NCBI GenBank assembly: GCA_003427395.1 | Contig: BFEA01000405.1 | Coordinates: 650,249 to 676,913, forward strand | Origin: Chara braunii | Taxonomy: Eukaryota > Streptophyta > Charophyceae > Charales > Characeae | Reading direction: 5' to 3' | DNA: 26,665 nucleotides | Shown: positions 16,817 through 26,665 of the stretch, one piece after another | Numbering within the stretch: position 1 is the first letter of the stretch | Layout of the letters: every line of letters begins with the position of its first letter | The notes under the pieces: generated by a model | Told to the model about the DNA's origin: nothing | The model's database searches: none | What the model saw: the letters and a program-made list of their open reading frames with translations, nothing else | Program-made: the position numbers and the translations under genes

Positions 16817-16872
16817 CCCCCAGCAAGCCCCGTGCCCGCCTTAACTTAAGGTGGGCACGAGGTTTGCTGGGA
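16817..16872. repeat. 56-base near-perfect palindrome
   Basis: Arms of 28 positions meet around a single C at 16845. The inner part is CCTTAA/TTAAGG and the outer part CAGCAAGCCC/GGTTTGCTG. Only two positions mismatch and two are G-T. All four differences are G-to-A or C-to-T type between the arms. It could form a strong hairpin or be the junction of two inverted repeat copies. Confidence 0.85.
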
Positions 16873-16900
16873 GTAGTAGCCCAGAGGGGGGGGGGGAAAT

Positions 16901-16975
16901 GAAGTCCTACATAAAAAAAAAAGAAACAACAAAAAATCGAAGTCCTGCATAAAAAAATAAACAACAAAAAAAATA
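16901..16975. repeat. two-copy A-rich tandem repeat
   Basis: GAAGTCCTACAT and GAAGTCCTGCAT start at 16901 and 16939. Each is followed by an A-run and AAACAACAAAAAA. The period is 38 bp. Confidence 0.8.
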
Positions 16976-17347
16976 GGCAGACACGGTAGATAACAGTTGC
17001 AACGTTTCCACATAGAGTTATGTCTTAAAAAAACTGCATGGACAATAACAAACATTGATGTCGGAATGTGTGTACCATACGAAATATGAAAGGTCAAAAC
17101 GTATGTGCAGCAAGAAAGGTTTCACACTGAACCGTCCGCATAAAAAAAAAAAAAAACGCACTGCCTAATAATGAAAAAATAACATGTTACTGCGACACAT
17201 AGTAAAAAAACGGGTCAAAACTACATATGTGGCGTGCCTCTGACCAGTAACAAAAAAAAAAAAAAGTCAAAAGCGTCCAACGCGTGTGGGCGGGCTCATG
17301 GTCCACCGCTCGCCACCCTCCAATGTCGTTCTGCATGCCCCGAGTAT
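16976..17347. other. A-rich unassigned region
   Basis: Several runs of 6-14 A occur (around 17145 and 17252), with no gene-like frame. The sequence resembles accumulated poly(A) remnants. Confidence 0.5.
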
Positions 17348-17710
17348 CTAAAGGTCCTCCTCTCCGTCAACCTCCTCTGCAGCGGCGTCGGTGTGATCGT
17401 CGTCGACCACTGTGATTCCATCCTGTCTAATCTCCCTCCGTGTCACCGATATAAGGGTGTCCATGCGATGTTTGCCTCGCGTCATCTCCAAACCCTCGCC
17501 TCTGGTGGTCTCACCATCCCGGTGTGATGCTCGTCGAGGTATCGGTCTCTGTGTCCTGGGAGGCCCCAACACATCTGACCCGAGGATCTGTGAAACGTCC
17601 CTCAATCCATGTGTCGACACTCGTGCACCAGGAGCTGCAAATCCACTCTTGCCCGCTCCCTCAACATCAGCACTCAACCCTCCACGATAATCGAACCCAG
17701 CAACATGCAC
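17348..17710 (-). CDS. unrecognised open frame, doubtful
   Basis: A 120-codon frame on the minus strand ends in an acidic stretch (VVDDDHTDAAAEEVDGEEDL) and contains Arg-rich segments. I recognise no domain. The composition recalls disordered parts of transposon-encoded proteins. A plus-strand frame overlaps it (17524-18009), so coding status is uncertain. It sits just outside the left arm of the large inverted repeat. Confidence 0.18.
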   Translation of the reverse strand: MHVAGFDYRGGLSADVEGAGKSGFAAPGARVSTHGLRDVSQILGSDVLGPPRTQRPIPRRASHRDGETTRGEGLEMTRGKHRMDTLISVTRREIRQDGITVVDDDHTDAAAEEVDGEEDL

Positions 17711-17861
17711 CTCCCTCGTCGATTATGTGGCCGAGCGTCGCCTCCCCAACCCGGGCTGCCTCTTCCTGGTGGCCGCCATCGACCTCCTCATGTTGCTCCG
17801 CGGCACGTCAGTGCAGCAAAGTAAAGAAGCGTCGGCCCCCGCTGTCGCCTATCGACGCTGT

Positions 17862-18146
17862 CGGACCAAATACCCTTGCAAGGGTATTTGGCCATGCTTT
17901 TGCAGTCGGCACAATACCGGCATCGGCTATCATGACGGGGCCGGTTCGAAAGTTCAAGGCGTGTGGGATTTTCGCACGACACGTTGAAATAATTTCCTCG
18001 ACCATTTAGGCTGGGGAAAATCGGTGAGAAAATTTTGTTAAGTACGCACGCATGTTATTGAGTTGAGCACTCTGATGGTTAGGGTCTGTAGTAATACCAT
18101 GACCCTTCGACCAAAGAGACCGAGGGGTTGATTGGGTTAGTGATGT
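17862..18146 (+). repeat. left arm of large inverted repeat pair
   Basis: This ~285-bp segment is the reverse complement, at roughly 80% by eye, of 21532-21818. Shared blocks include TTTTGCAGTCGGCACAA, AGTTCAAGGCG, TTCCTCGACCA, ATCGGTGAGAAAATTTTG and GGGTTAGTGATGT. The outer end is a perfect 26-bp palindrome, CCAAATACCCTTG and its complement (17866-17891). Similarity stops at both edges of the arm, which defines a repeat with a terminal hairpin. Confidence 0.85.
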
Positions 18147-19009
18147 GTCAGATAGACCTACGATACACACTGAGACTTAATCGTCAGTACATTAGTTGGG
18201 ATAAATTAATATACGCCCCGGCCATACGGCCGGCCATACGGCCGGAGCAAACTAAAAGTGTGATCGTTGGTTCACGGTAGTGCTCGGATTGGTAGCACTT
18301 GGGCGAGCGGTAACTCAGACCTTACTCTTATACTGCAAGCTAGGTTGAGGTTGTCGCTCTGCCTCCCTTGTGAAAGGAGGCGCTTGCCTCTTGGGCAGTG
18401 GCATCCTGACCAAGTGGTCATTCAAACAATCGGTGCCTTCGTCCCTTTGCAGAGGGAGACACAATTGCGAACTTTGATATCGTCCGCACAGGGCCTAGAC
18501 TCAGGCTACACAAACTAGTGTCCGCCTATCTACCGGTACTAGGCCTCTAAAAATGCCAACTTTCTTATTTTGCTCGATCTCGAGTACTCGGCACATCTGC
18601 CTTTACTAGGTGTGGTACCGGCCTACCTGCTATTTGAAGTGTTTTCCGCTGCTCTTACGTGTCACGGGCCTCTTTCCCCGCCACTTGAGTATTTTCCCCA
18701 CTGCAACCCTCAATGTCTCAGTCACAGGTAAGTACCGGCACTCAGACGTGTCGAGCAATCAAGTGTCCTTGCAGGGCACACACTCACTCAAGCCTATAGT
18801 AATTCAAACTGGGCATGCAGACCAGCAAGTGTGCGCTCACACACATAGATAAGAAATGGGCTCGGGCTGCTACGCGGACCAAGCCCCACTACTCTACAAA
18901 TACCTGAGTTGCTCTGGTTCAAACTGAAGTAGGAGCTAGCTTAGTGGGTTTCGGTGCCGGTTGATAATCAGATGGCTCGGGGATTGAACCTATCCGACCC
19001 CGAGGTAGC
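18147..19009. other. unassigned interior of the inverted-repeat pair
   Basis: No gene is recognisable. A 12-bp tandem doublet GGCCATACGGCC occurs twice near 18221-18245, and each copy is nearly palindromic. The short frames at 18267-18518 and 18610-18852 have no motif. Confidence 0.45.
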
Positions 19010-19059
19010 TCCTTTTGATAAGGAGCTTACTCTAGCCTTATGGTACCCCGCCTTCGGGC

Positions 19060-19125
19060 ACGTGAGGCTTGAACCCGTGATCTCGAGAACGGGGTTTGTT
19101 ACCGTTAGAACCGTCATGGCAAGTG
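19060..19125 (-). other. tRNA-like fragment (possible SINE head)
   Basis: On the minus strand GGGTTCAAGCC (plus 19066-19077) resembles an internal B box. GACGGTTCTAACGGT upstream, around 19104-19119, is a loose A-box match. The cloverleaf does not pair well enough for a functional tRNA. It may be a decayed tRNA-derived SINE. Confidence 0.25.
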
Positions 19126-19146
19126 GCATAACAGGGTTGTTAGCAG

Positions 19147-19170
19147 TTTTTTTTTTTTTTTTTTTTTTTT
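19147..19170. repeat. poly(T) tract
   Basis: A run of more than 20 T. It could be the tail of a minus-strand retro-insertion, or a simple repeat. Confidence 0.9.
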
Positions 19171-19549
19171 TCCACCTATTTTGCGGTTAGATTATTCTTT
19201 TATTTTATTTATTTTTCGGTTATTTCTTTTTATTTTGTCTTTCTCGAATTCAGACTCAATATGACAGATTTGTATGAATGAATCTGCGCCCGAGTCGTGG
19301 GCAGATCCGCTTTTGGAAAAACGGATGCTGCCTATGTGCCACGAAGGATGGCATAGCCGAACTACGAGGTACCTGAAAAACACACGTGCCCCAGCAACAC
19401 ATGCATTTACTTACAAACAGAACACAGTTTTGAACCTTGACCTCTTTGTACAGGTAGTTAGATTCAGTTAGAGTGAGTTAGTTTTTCAAAACCCGCCGTG
19501 ACCAACAACTGTTAGTTATTTTCATTACCTTGTTATTTTTTATTTTTTT

Positions 19550-19588
19550 TAATTATTATTATTATCATTATTATTATTATTATTTTAT
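19550..19588. repeat. (ATT)n microsatellite
   Basis: An imperfect ATT trinucleotide repeat with a single ATC interruption, in a T-rich surrounding. Confidence 0.9.
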
Positions 19589-19689
19589 TCCTTCTCGATT
19601 TATTTAGATTCTTTTGAATCTGCCTTGGATAATCGGGCAGATTCGCTCCGATGAAGTCCACTCGATTCGGACGCGGCTCAAACTAGCAT

Positions 19690-20213
19690 ACTCGGGAATA
19701 AAGCGCAAAGGAGAGGAGCAAGAGGAGATAGGGGGTGAGGGATGCGTATGTGAGGGAAAAGTTATCAAACGCAAATAGGAGATGTCTGTGCTGTAAAGGA
19801 AGGCGACTCACGCGAGGAGGAAGGAGATGGCCGCGAAGAAAGGGGTTGCGGACGACGCAAAGGGGTAGACGACCGGTCAGTGAAGGAAGAAGTCAGTATT
19901 ACGAAACATAGAGGAAGGAGAAGAAGAACACAACGTGAGAGCGAGCGACACGCTCGGGCTTGCGCAATGAGGAGAAGAAAGCAAGCACCAAAAAGGGGAA
20001 AACATGTTCGCGCAGGTGAAGAAGAGTAAGCGCGGAACAAAAGATGAAGAAGTGCGCGAAGATAAAAGAAGAAGGTCACGCGAAGATAGTGAGACGGAAA
20101 CGAGTAATGGAAGGAGATGAAGATTGCGCGGTGTAGAGTGAAAGGAACACCCGGAAGAAAGGAAAGCCATGTGTCGAAAAAAGAAGAAGAAAAACAAGAA
20201 GAAGTAGAAGAAG

Positions 20214-20265
<52 letters not shown>

Positions 20266-20290
20266 AGAAGGGAAGGAGGGAAGGGGAGAG
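19690..20290 (+). repeat. long purine-rich tract with ~45-base poly(A)
   Basis: For ~600 bases the plus strand is strongly biased to G and A. It culminates in GAAGAAGAA repeats and an uninterrupted A-run at about 20215-20263, then GGAGAAGGGAAGG repeats. Polypurine tracts of this sort can form triplex DNA. The lysine-rich frame across it is not a gene. Confidence 0.8.
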
Positions 20291-20513
20291 GGCGACTTAC
20301 CTGGCAGTAGGTGTGCCCTCCCTTGTAATCATCGATGGCAATGTAAGGCTGGGCTCGTCATCCGCCCGACATACTGGAACACACGCTGGTGCCTTTCATG
20401 GCCGCATGTTGTGATCTTTGCATGATGCACATCGTGACGAGAAAGAGTTGCGCAGCGGAGCGAGAGAGAGGAACAGGTGAGTGTCGATCCCGCGGATAGG
20501 TTCACGATACTTT

Positions 20514-21050
20514 AAACAATAGAATGAACAAAATTGTATGAATCTGCCACTAAGTCATGGAAATACACTACTACTACTACTACTACTTTTGTGCGTATGT
20601 GTGTGTACGAGTGTGCTTTTATCTCATGGGTAGCCTCATAGTACTTTCATCGATAAGATAAACGAAGTCGGATGAATCTAAATTATCTAATGCTAGAATG
20701 TGGAAAGGTACACTACTGTGTGAAAGTATGTGTGTGTGTGTGTGGTTCAACTTGAATCTCGTGGCTGGCTGACGAGATTCCTCCATCGATCGGATGAGTA
20801 AAATCGAATGAATCTATTGCTAGAGAATGGAAATATACATTGCCACACACGGTTGTTTAACTGTGAGTGAGTGTGTGTGTGTGTGTGAGTGTGTGTGTGT
20901 CGTGCATGGGGATCTCATGCTACTTCCATCGATAGGATGAGCAAAATCGAATGAATCTACTCTACGCACCCAATCAGTCATATGTGTGTACGTATGTGTG
21001 TGTGTATGTGTATGTGTGTGTGCGAGTGCGTGTGTGTGTACATCATGATG
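20514..21050. repeat. ~140-bp tandem repeat carrying GT microsatellites
   Basis: Four units begin near 20514, 20648, 20784 and 20927 with CATCGATAGGATGAGCAAAA or a variant. Each continues with TCGAATGAATCT, and three have GAATGGAAATATACA-like sequence. In every unit these are followed by a GT-rich stretch of variable length. The first also has a (CTA)n run at 20570-20587. The repeat is tandem with an expanding microsatellite inside each unit. Confidence 0.8.
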
Positions 21051-21344
21051 CCGCAAACGAGTTGTTTATCTGTCGTATGTATCTTCTTGGCTGTTTTGTA
21101 GGCAATCGCTGGTTTGGGAAGGAAATAAACTAAAAGCAGAAAGTAGTGTGCCCTTTGATCTTGATCCCGATGATGATTTGATGATGGGCTGCCTACTACA
21201 AGATACAATGGACGGTTAGAGGGATGCACAATTGTTTGTGGAATGCTATCCGTTCCTCCTACAGTTCAGAGGGTTTGTTTGTCTGTGAAAGTCGTAATGA
21301 TTTTCGTTACATAGCGAGCGATATTAGGAGAACTCAAGCAAGTA

Positions 21345-21515
21345 AGGAACGGGAGAGGAAGAGGGGGAGTCGAGGAGAGAGAGATAGAAACAGAGAGAGA
21401 CAAATAGGCAGACAGAGAAAGACAGGCATACAAACAGACACACAGACACACAAGCCAATAGAAAGAAACATACAGACAAGGAAACAAACAGACAGATAGG
21501 AAAACAAACAAACAT
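21345..21515 (+). repeat. degenerate GAGA / ACAGACA low-complexity tract
   Basis: Purine-rich GAGAGA units grade into CAGACAGA- and CAAACAGA-type units. The tract immediately precedes the right arm of the inverted repeat. Its Arg/Gln-rich translation is not credible as protein. Confidence 0.8.
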
Positions 21516-21531
21516 AGTGAAACACGCAGTG

Positions 21532-21818
21532 ACATCACTAACCCAATCGGCCCCTCGACCTCTTTGGTCGAAGGGTATTACTACTGACCTTAACCATCAA
21601 AGTGCGCGTCTCAATAACACGCTTGCGTACTTAACAAAATTTTCTCACCGATTTGCCCTGGCCTCAGTGGTCGAGGAAATCATTTCAACGTCTCATGCGA
21701 AAAACGCACGCGCCTTGAACTTTCAGACCGGCTTCGTCATGGTAGCCGATGCCATTGTTGTGCCGACTGCAAAAGCATGGTCAAATACCCTTGTAAGGGT
21801 ATTTGGTCCGAAAGTATT
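21532..21818 (-). repeat. right arm of large inverted repeat pair
   Basis: This is the reverse complement of 17862-18146, with the same blocks in inverted order. Its outer end is a 24-bp palindrome built on CAAATACCCTT (21782-21805), differing only at the two central bases from the left arm's. Together the arms bracket ~3.95 kb. No transposase frame is recognisable between them, so this is either a non-autonomous foldback element or two independent insertions in opposite orientation. Confidence 0.85.
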
Positions 21819-22137
21819 TCCGGACCCTATTCAGCGACGTCCCCATCTTTAGGGACGTTTATCAAGATCGTTCATACAATTTTCCCTTAGATCGTTTTCC
21901 ATGATCAAATCAACTTATAAAACATGACATGATCGATAATAACACTGGAAAGATGATACAATACAAAACAATACATGTACCTCTCTTTCTCTTTGAAAGA
22001 CTCTTTCTCTTTGAAAGAGAAGGTAAATCCGTTTCCTAAAATAAGGTGCATCTTTGATAAGTGGATTGTCAAATCCGAGTCTTTGAATTAAGATGGGGTC
22101 AAGATTCACATTGCCTCCCTTGATATATTATACCATT
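21819..22137. other. unassigned AT-rich region
   Basis: Nothing is recognisable as a gene. A small duplication of CTCTTTCTCTTTGAAAGA occurs at about 21984-22020, giving a self-complementary TCTTTC...GAAAGA structure. Confidence 0.5.
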
Positions 22138-22198
22138 GTCGGGATTCTAACCCGGGTCTCCCACATAGTGAAACCCTCAACCCAACTGAATGAACAAA
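22138..22198 (-). other. tRNA-like sequence, probable SINE head or tRNA pseudogene
   Basis: Read on the minus strand, TTCATTCAGTTGGG (plus 22182-22195) matches an A box well, and GGGTTAGAATCCC (plus 22141-22153) matches a B box at all but about one position. Spacing is within the tRNA range. The acceptor stem and anticodon stem are not convincing, so a tRNA-derived SINE promoter head is more likely than a working tRNA. Confidence 0.45.
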
Positions 22199-22726
22199 AG
22201 GTGGGGATACTGAATTTCTACTATAACGGTGAAAATTTTCACTACAATGATCATATTTTCCGCACCTTTAGACTTTATTCCCAGACCCTCGTTGGTTGTG
22301 CATAGAGCCAGAGAATTTGATCCTTTGGACGCGGGTCCCAACCAAGACCATATTACCGTCCCACCCGAAGTCTAATGCGAGGGGATCGGCGGTCTTGGTC
22401 TATAACCCACCACAGTCCGGTTGATCAGGCCAGACCTGCAGTCCACTGTGTTGTTATATTAATGTATTGGTTGCGCAATGACGGGTAAATCCTATCATAA
22501 AAAAAAATTATATATTTTAAAGACTACATTCGACCCCTCCGATAACCAGCTGAGTCGATTCCTTCATCAGGGTGACCACCCCTCAGGTTTCAACTCCAGG
22601 CCAACATCGGAAGGTTTGTTGCCGTGTTATAATTGTCCAGCAGCCCACGCTGGGAGTTATGTCCCAACGATGCCAATTTTTTACCATAGGCTTGGTAATT
22701 TCAGTCCCTTAGACTGACTTCCTGAA
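22199..22726. other. unassigned region
   Basis: No gene or complete repeat is recognised. The small frame at 22478-22717 has no motif. Confidence 0.45.
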
Positions 22727-22888
22727 GTGGATGAATGATGTTTAATTCAATATATACAAAGAACAATCATCATCAAAATATTTTAATCCTTGTCAGGTTG
22801 CCACTTTGTGGATGAACGATGTTCATTCAAACACTATAAAGATAAATATTTCATTGGATGAACAAGGACCATCGTCACGTTGCCACTT
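22727..22888. repeat. two-copy 81-bp tandem duplication
   Basis: GTGGATGAATGATGTTTAAT at 22727 and GTGGATGAACGATGTTCATT at 22808 start the copies. Both end in a GTTGCCACTT phrase. They have diverged substantially in the middle. Confidence 0.75.
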
Positions 22889-25800
22889 AGGGGTCGTGTC
22901 CTCCAAGTCTCGATCACAACTCGGTCAGACACACGTCTCTTGGATCTTTCAAAATATACAGAATTATCTCATATCCCAAATGAAAATATTGACTTCCACG
23001 TCACCATCGATGCAAAGATATCTCTCAAAACATCAACATTTCCGATTCAGTTCGTTATTTGGATCTCACGGACTTATATCAGACTAACCCTATAGAGGAA
23101 TGAGCGACGCCTTTTCAAGACATCTCTTTGATGTCTTTCCAAGCAGGACACTTATCGTGTCTTCCCAATTATATTAATGACCTGAGGGTCCACAATAATT
23201 TCAAGATTCAAAACTCAATTCAGGTCGCCGTCGTACTGACTCCTGAGGTTTTGCCTTTGATAATACAATGCATGAATGTACGAATAATACTCGGATCTGA
23301 GTATTAAGTTGAAGTTGCCCCAAAAATGATTAAACCTTTTCAACGACAATCACAAAAATCGAACCACATTCCGCCATCCGCATCGATATCTCAAATGAAT
23401 TAAAAAACATGTCACAAACAACTTGTTACTGTACGCAGAGTTTTCCTCCTGTTTTCACGGAACTTTTACAACACCAGTGTGAATGGCATTCTTCTGCCAT
23501 AAATAAGAAATATAACTCAAGGTAATAGAAAAAAATTTCGGTAATGTAAGGAAAGAAAATAACAATTTATATCATATTATATGATATCAAAAGATTCAGC
23601 CAATTGGTAACCTCATTAACAATGAGAACAACCGTTACAATTGAGACTTCACAAGAACAAATCACAATGAAGTTACAATCACAGTAATAACGATGACATA
23701 AAATATACTACTCCTTAATGCTTAATACGGGTATATTGTGCCGAGGGGTGGTGTAATCCAATCAAAGGATAACATCTCAGATTCCGAGCCGCGCTTCTAG
23801 GACTAAGCCTCACCACATCTCTTTCCGATTTCAGTGCTTGTACCTTAATGACCTCATCGAGCACAGTCAGACAACCTCATTCACACCCGTCTAAAGGCTG
23901 TTTGGTAAGACCATACCTTTTCAGGGTGTGGTGGACCCACTTAGCATGAACCCCGCTCGGGCTACCACTCCAAGCGTGCTCAGACTAAGTGGTAGTCGTC
24001 CCACTCACCGTCAGAGTTCAAACAAGGTCATGAACACCTTCCTCCCTTTCGACGATAGTGTAGTCATTTTTCCTGTACAAGGAATAACGATAACACCCCA
24101 CTATGGACCAGGAACATTGTTCCGGCGTGAGTCTCACTACCGCCTACAAGACTTAACTATACCCTCTTCAAGTCTTTTAGGCAAAGGTATCAATCAACGT
24201 TGCAATTATCCAAAGGACAGGTTCTGTATGCTGACCTTCTTTGAGGGAATTTCTTCTCTTCAAAGGTTGGTCACTCCATTCACCTTCGGTTCCATGCCGA
24301 ACGTAGATTTCATACAACTTTTCTATCCTTATCGAAGAAACTAATTCATAAGCATATCCAGGCAGACACAAACAGTCACCAAGTAATCAATAAATATATA
24401 CATAACAAATTTCAACTCAACAAAGAACAAGACAAACATTGATACGTCACTTGAAACATATATTATTCATTCCCACATACATTTATTCATACCAAGTCAT
24501 ACATATTTACTATAATGGTAATAAGTAGTTTTATCACTTTTTATATAAAAATGTAATTCGAGAAGTCAGATATCCCTCAAGTGGATACTCTCATACTCTG
24601 CTTATATTGAGTAACGAATCGATAAAAGTATGAGTCTATTCATATAGCTTCAATATGACAAATATAATTAAACTTTTTATGCAATGATTCCTAAAGCTAA
24701 CTCATTATCGTACTCTATCATATACAACCTCAAACGAATATGTATATTCTCAAAGTAGACCACCTAATATTACGCTCACTATACTATTCGTCCCTAATGA
24801 TTAGTTAATCACTAAGTGAGTGATTCATTTATATCTCATGATCTTCTTAAAATTATCATTTCAATAAGCAACATTATCAATCAGACTCCATGTCATATTA
24901 GCATAATATTATAATCAGATCTCTAATAATTATTCAACTCCTAGCCGTTAAGAAAACTAAGCATGGTAACACTCACTTTATTCATTTATCTTTTCATATC
25001 ATTCCCCAATATGACTATAATCTGGTTTCTAAGGCTACAATGTCATATACCTCAAGCTTGCCTATCGAAAATGTATGTTAAATACTAAGAATCCTTTGTG
25101 TTTTGATAGAACCTAATATACAATCGTTCACTACCACTTAAATGCATATATCATACATATGTTATATGATACAACCTCAAAAAGTTAGGCAGCCGTCGAG
25201 AGACCGAGTCTATTATTCATACCTATATCATATAACTCCAAAAATTTGACGATCTAGTTGGACTATGTAAGCAATGACTAATAGGGTTAACTTATTTACA
25301 GTCTTGTACTCAGACTATATGACAAATGACATTGCAATGCACATAGTCCTCAAGTAGGTAGCCTAACACCTATATTTTCTTTCAGGGCTTAAAAATGCCT
25401 ATTCGATATTCACACACATTATTCAACTTCAAAAAGGACCTAACAGTACACACCACCTTTCAAAAGGGCAAAATTGAGATACAGCCCTGATAGTAAAACT
25501 ATTTGTGACGATTCTGTATAAAGAATCGAGACTATATGAGATTATGCGCTAGGATCTGTGGACTTTTCATCATACAAGTTATTTCGTTGCCCCTACTATC
25601 GACACTAACTAAGGACATAGAGGGTTATCTACCTTGTAAAGTGGTAAGCAATGCACTGAATAAATAATTCAATCGGACAAGGAGCAAAATTTCGTTATAA
25701 CACTACAACATAGATATGACTAAAGAGATACAGGGAAGAAAAACAGTGTGAAAGTAAGGCTGACTAAGCCAGCCTACACTAGCTAAAGATAAATAGAATA

Positions 25801-26160
25801 GTTAGTCACGCCTTATCCCTCTTTGACCCTCGAGAATTTTAAAAGAGTTAAAGTAATCGCTAACCTCTTAATAACATAAGTCGACAGACGCTATTACACA
25901 GACAAATGTCTCGAGTAGGTAAACTGAAGGAAACATCTAGCACACACAAACACCTCCCTCAATTTGCTCACTAACATAACTAACAGGGGATTCGTAAAAA
26001 TCTCACAATCGGAGAAAACCTAACATTTCTTATAGAATGAAAAAGTAAAAGTCAAACTGTTATTTTTTACACAAAAAGAGAGCGTTTTTAATCGTTTTGC
26101 GATAAAGGAGGCAAAAAATCAGGTGTAAAATCTAGCGTTCCTCAAAATGTGCAAGAAAAC
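22889..26160. other. long AT-rich gene-poor region
   Basis: More than 3 kb has no recognisable gene, RNA or transposon protein. The longest frame (23928-24344, +, 138 codons) has no motif. Local inverted repeats include ATATCATA/TATGATAT near 23569-23588, CTACCACT/AGTGGTAG at 23962-23995 and GATTCT/AGAATC near 25510. Phrases like CTCAAGT(A/G)G recur loosely (about 24577, 24750, 25351 and, as CTCGAGTAGG, 25911). The region could be decayed LTR retrotransposon or satellite-poor heterochromatin. I cannot show either. Confidence 0.45.
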
Positions 26161-26179
26161 CCTTCCTTGCAAAATGTTT

Positions 26180-26430
26180 TTATATGACTATAAGTCATTC
26201 TCAATAGATTGACAAAAAAACAGAGTTCAAACAGGATAATTTTTAAGGATGACAAGGCAAACTTAAAAGATGTAAAAAAAAACATGTTTTGGTGATTGCT
26301 CATTTATAGGACTATAAGTCAGTTTTCGCAGTTAGGCAAAAGTCAAGCTCTGCACAAAATAATTTATAGGACTATAAATCACTTTTGAACTTAACAATGA
26401 AAACCTTATAAAAAATTATATGTCATTCAA
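26180..26430. repeat. repeated TATAGGACTATA motif
   Basis: TTTATAGGACTATAAGTCA and close variants occur near 26180, 26302 and 26362, with a weak fourth near 26405. The core TATAG-GA-CTATA is self-complementary. Spacing is 122 and 60 bp. Confidence 0.65.
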
Positions 26431-26490
26431 AATCTACGTTGCATAGAGTACACGTACAGGGGCTTCCCGTACGAAACGTACATGTTATTT

Positions 26491-26532
26491 CTGTACGGGA
26501 TCTGTACGGGAACCTGTACGGGAACCTGTACG
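26491..26532 (+). repeat. CTGTACGGGAAC short tandem array
   Basis: Units start at 26491, 26502, 26514 and 26526 with periods of 11-12 bp. They are flanked by two copies of CCCGTACGAAA (26466 and 26545), which resemble the inverse of the unit. Confidence 0.88.
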
Positions 26533-26558
26533 TCTTGCACGTCCCCGTACGAAAAAGC

Positions 26559-26583
26559 AAAAAAAAAAAAAAAAAAAAAAAAA
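26559..26583 (+). repeat. poly(A) tract
   Basis: A run of ~25 A lies 26 bases after the GTACGGG array. It could be the tail of a plus-strand retro-insertion whose 3' end is that array. Confidence 0.85.
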
Positions 26584-26665
26584 GTTCATCAAAAAAATCC
26601 GAAAACACATTATGTGATGCAACAACACAAAACGAGCAACATTTGGCTGAGCATCATCTTCAGAT

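Noticed and set aside
16345-16902. Open frames rich in Gly, Val and Trp
   Set aside because: They run through the N gap, the synthetic adapter and the G-rich tract. One even begins or ends in adapter-encoded residues.
20117-20425. Lysine-rich open frame across the poly(A) tract
   Set aside because: Low-complexity purine DNA translated; no domain on either side.

Overview
The window looks like nuclear DNA of a green plant (streptophyte lineage) with a repeat-rich genome. The evidence is one intact protein gene most like plant cystathionine beta-lyase, a decayed plant-type LINE, tRNA-like SINE heads, MITE-type foldback elements, many microsatellites and poly(A) tracts, and no operon-like gene packing, rRNA or clear tRNA. 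A charophyte alga or early land plant would fit, but the species cannot be fixed from the sequence. Two single-N gaps (15244, 16443) and a complete Illumina Nextera mate-pair junction adapter (16528-16565) show that this is a draft short-read assembly with a local misjoin.

Layout. 1-96 is a TC/TATC microsatellite. 97-2040 has no recognisable gene but contains a small hairpin repeat at 1356-1437. 2040-3890 is unusually rich in stem-loops. Its core (2985-3886) is an array of eleven hairpins that share a ~20-nt loop in two related versions, while each has a different stem that is mostly self-complementary. 4090-7500 is unassigned GC-rich DNA with short tandem duplications and a tiny target-site-flanked poly(A) insertion. 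7860-8215 holds scattered CGGGAG/CTCCCG motifs.

8477-9754 (minus) is the only intact gene: a 425-residue, intronless cystathionine beta-lyase-like PLP enzyme with no visible plastid transit peptide. It has Cys where the PLP-stacking Tyr normally sits. 10158-11034 is a nest of ~110-bp MITE-like foldback elements between two direct repeats. 11152-16248 (minus) is a 5'-truncated, dead LINE whose reverse transcriptase is cut just before its FADD motif by a 1.47-kb, poly(A)-tailed, non-coding insertion (13804-15274). 16281-16660 is the adapter-containing assembly artefact, followed by a G-rich tract and a 56-base near-perfect palindrome.

17862-18146 and 21532-21818 form a ~285-bp inverted repeat pair, each arm ending in a 24-26 bp palindrome. 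They enclose ~3.4 kb with tRNA-like fragments, purine-rich DNA and a ~140-bp tandem repeat carrying GT microsatellites. 22130-26665 is mostly AT-rich, gene-poor DNA with a tRNA-like SINE head, an 81-bp duplication, a repeated TATAGGACTATA motif and a terminal CTGTACGGGAAC array followed by poly(A).

Apart from the lyase gene, nothing suggests genes acting together. The most unusual structure is the hairpin array at 2985-3886.
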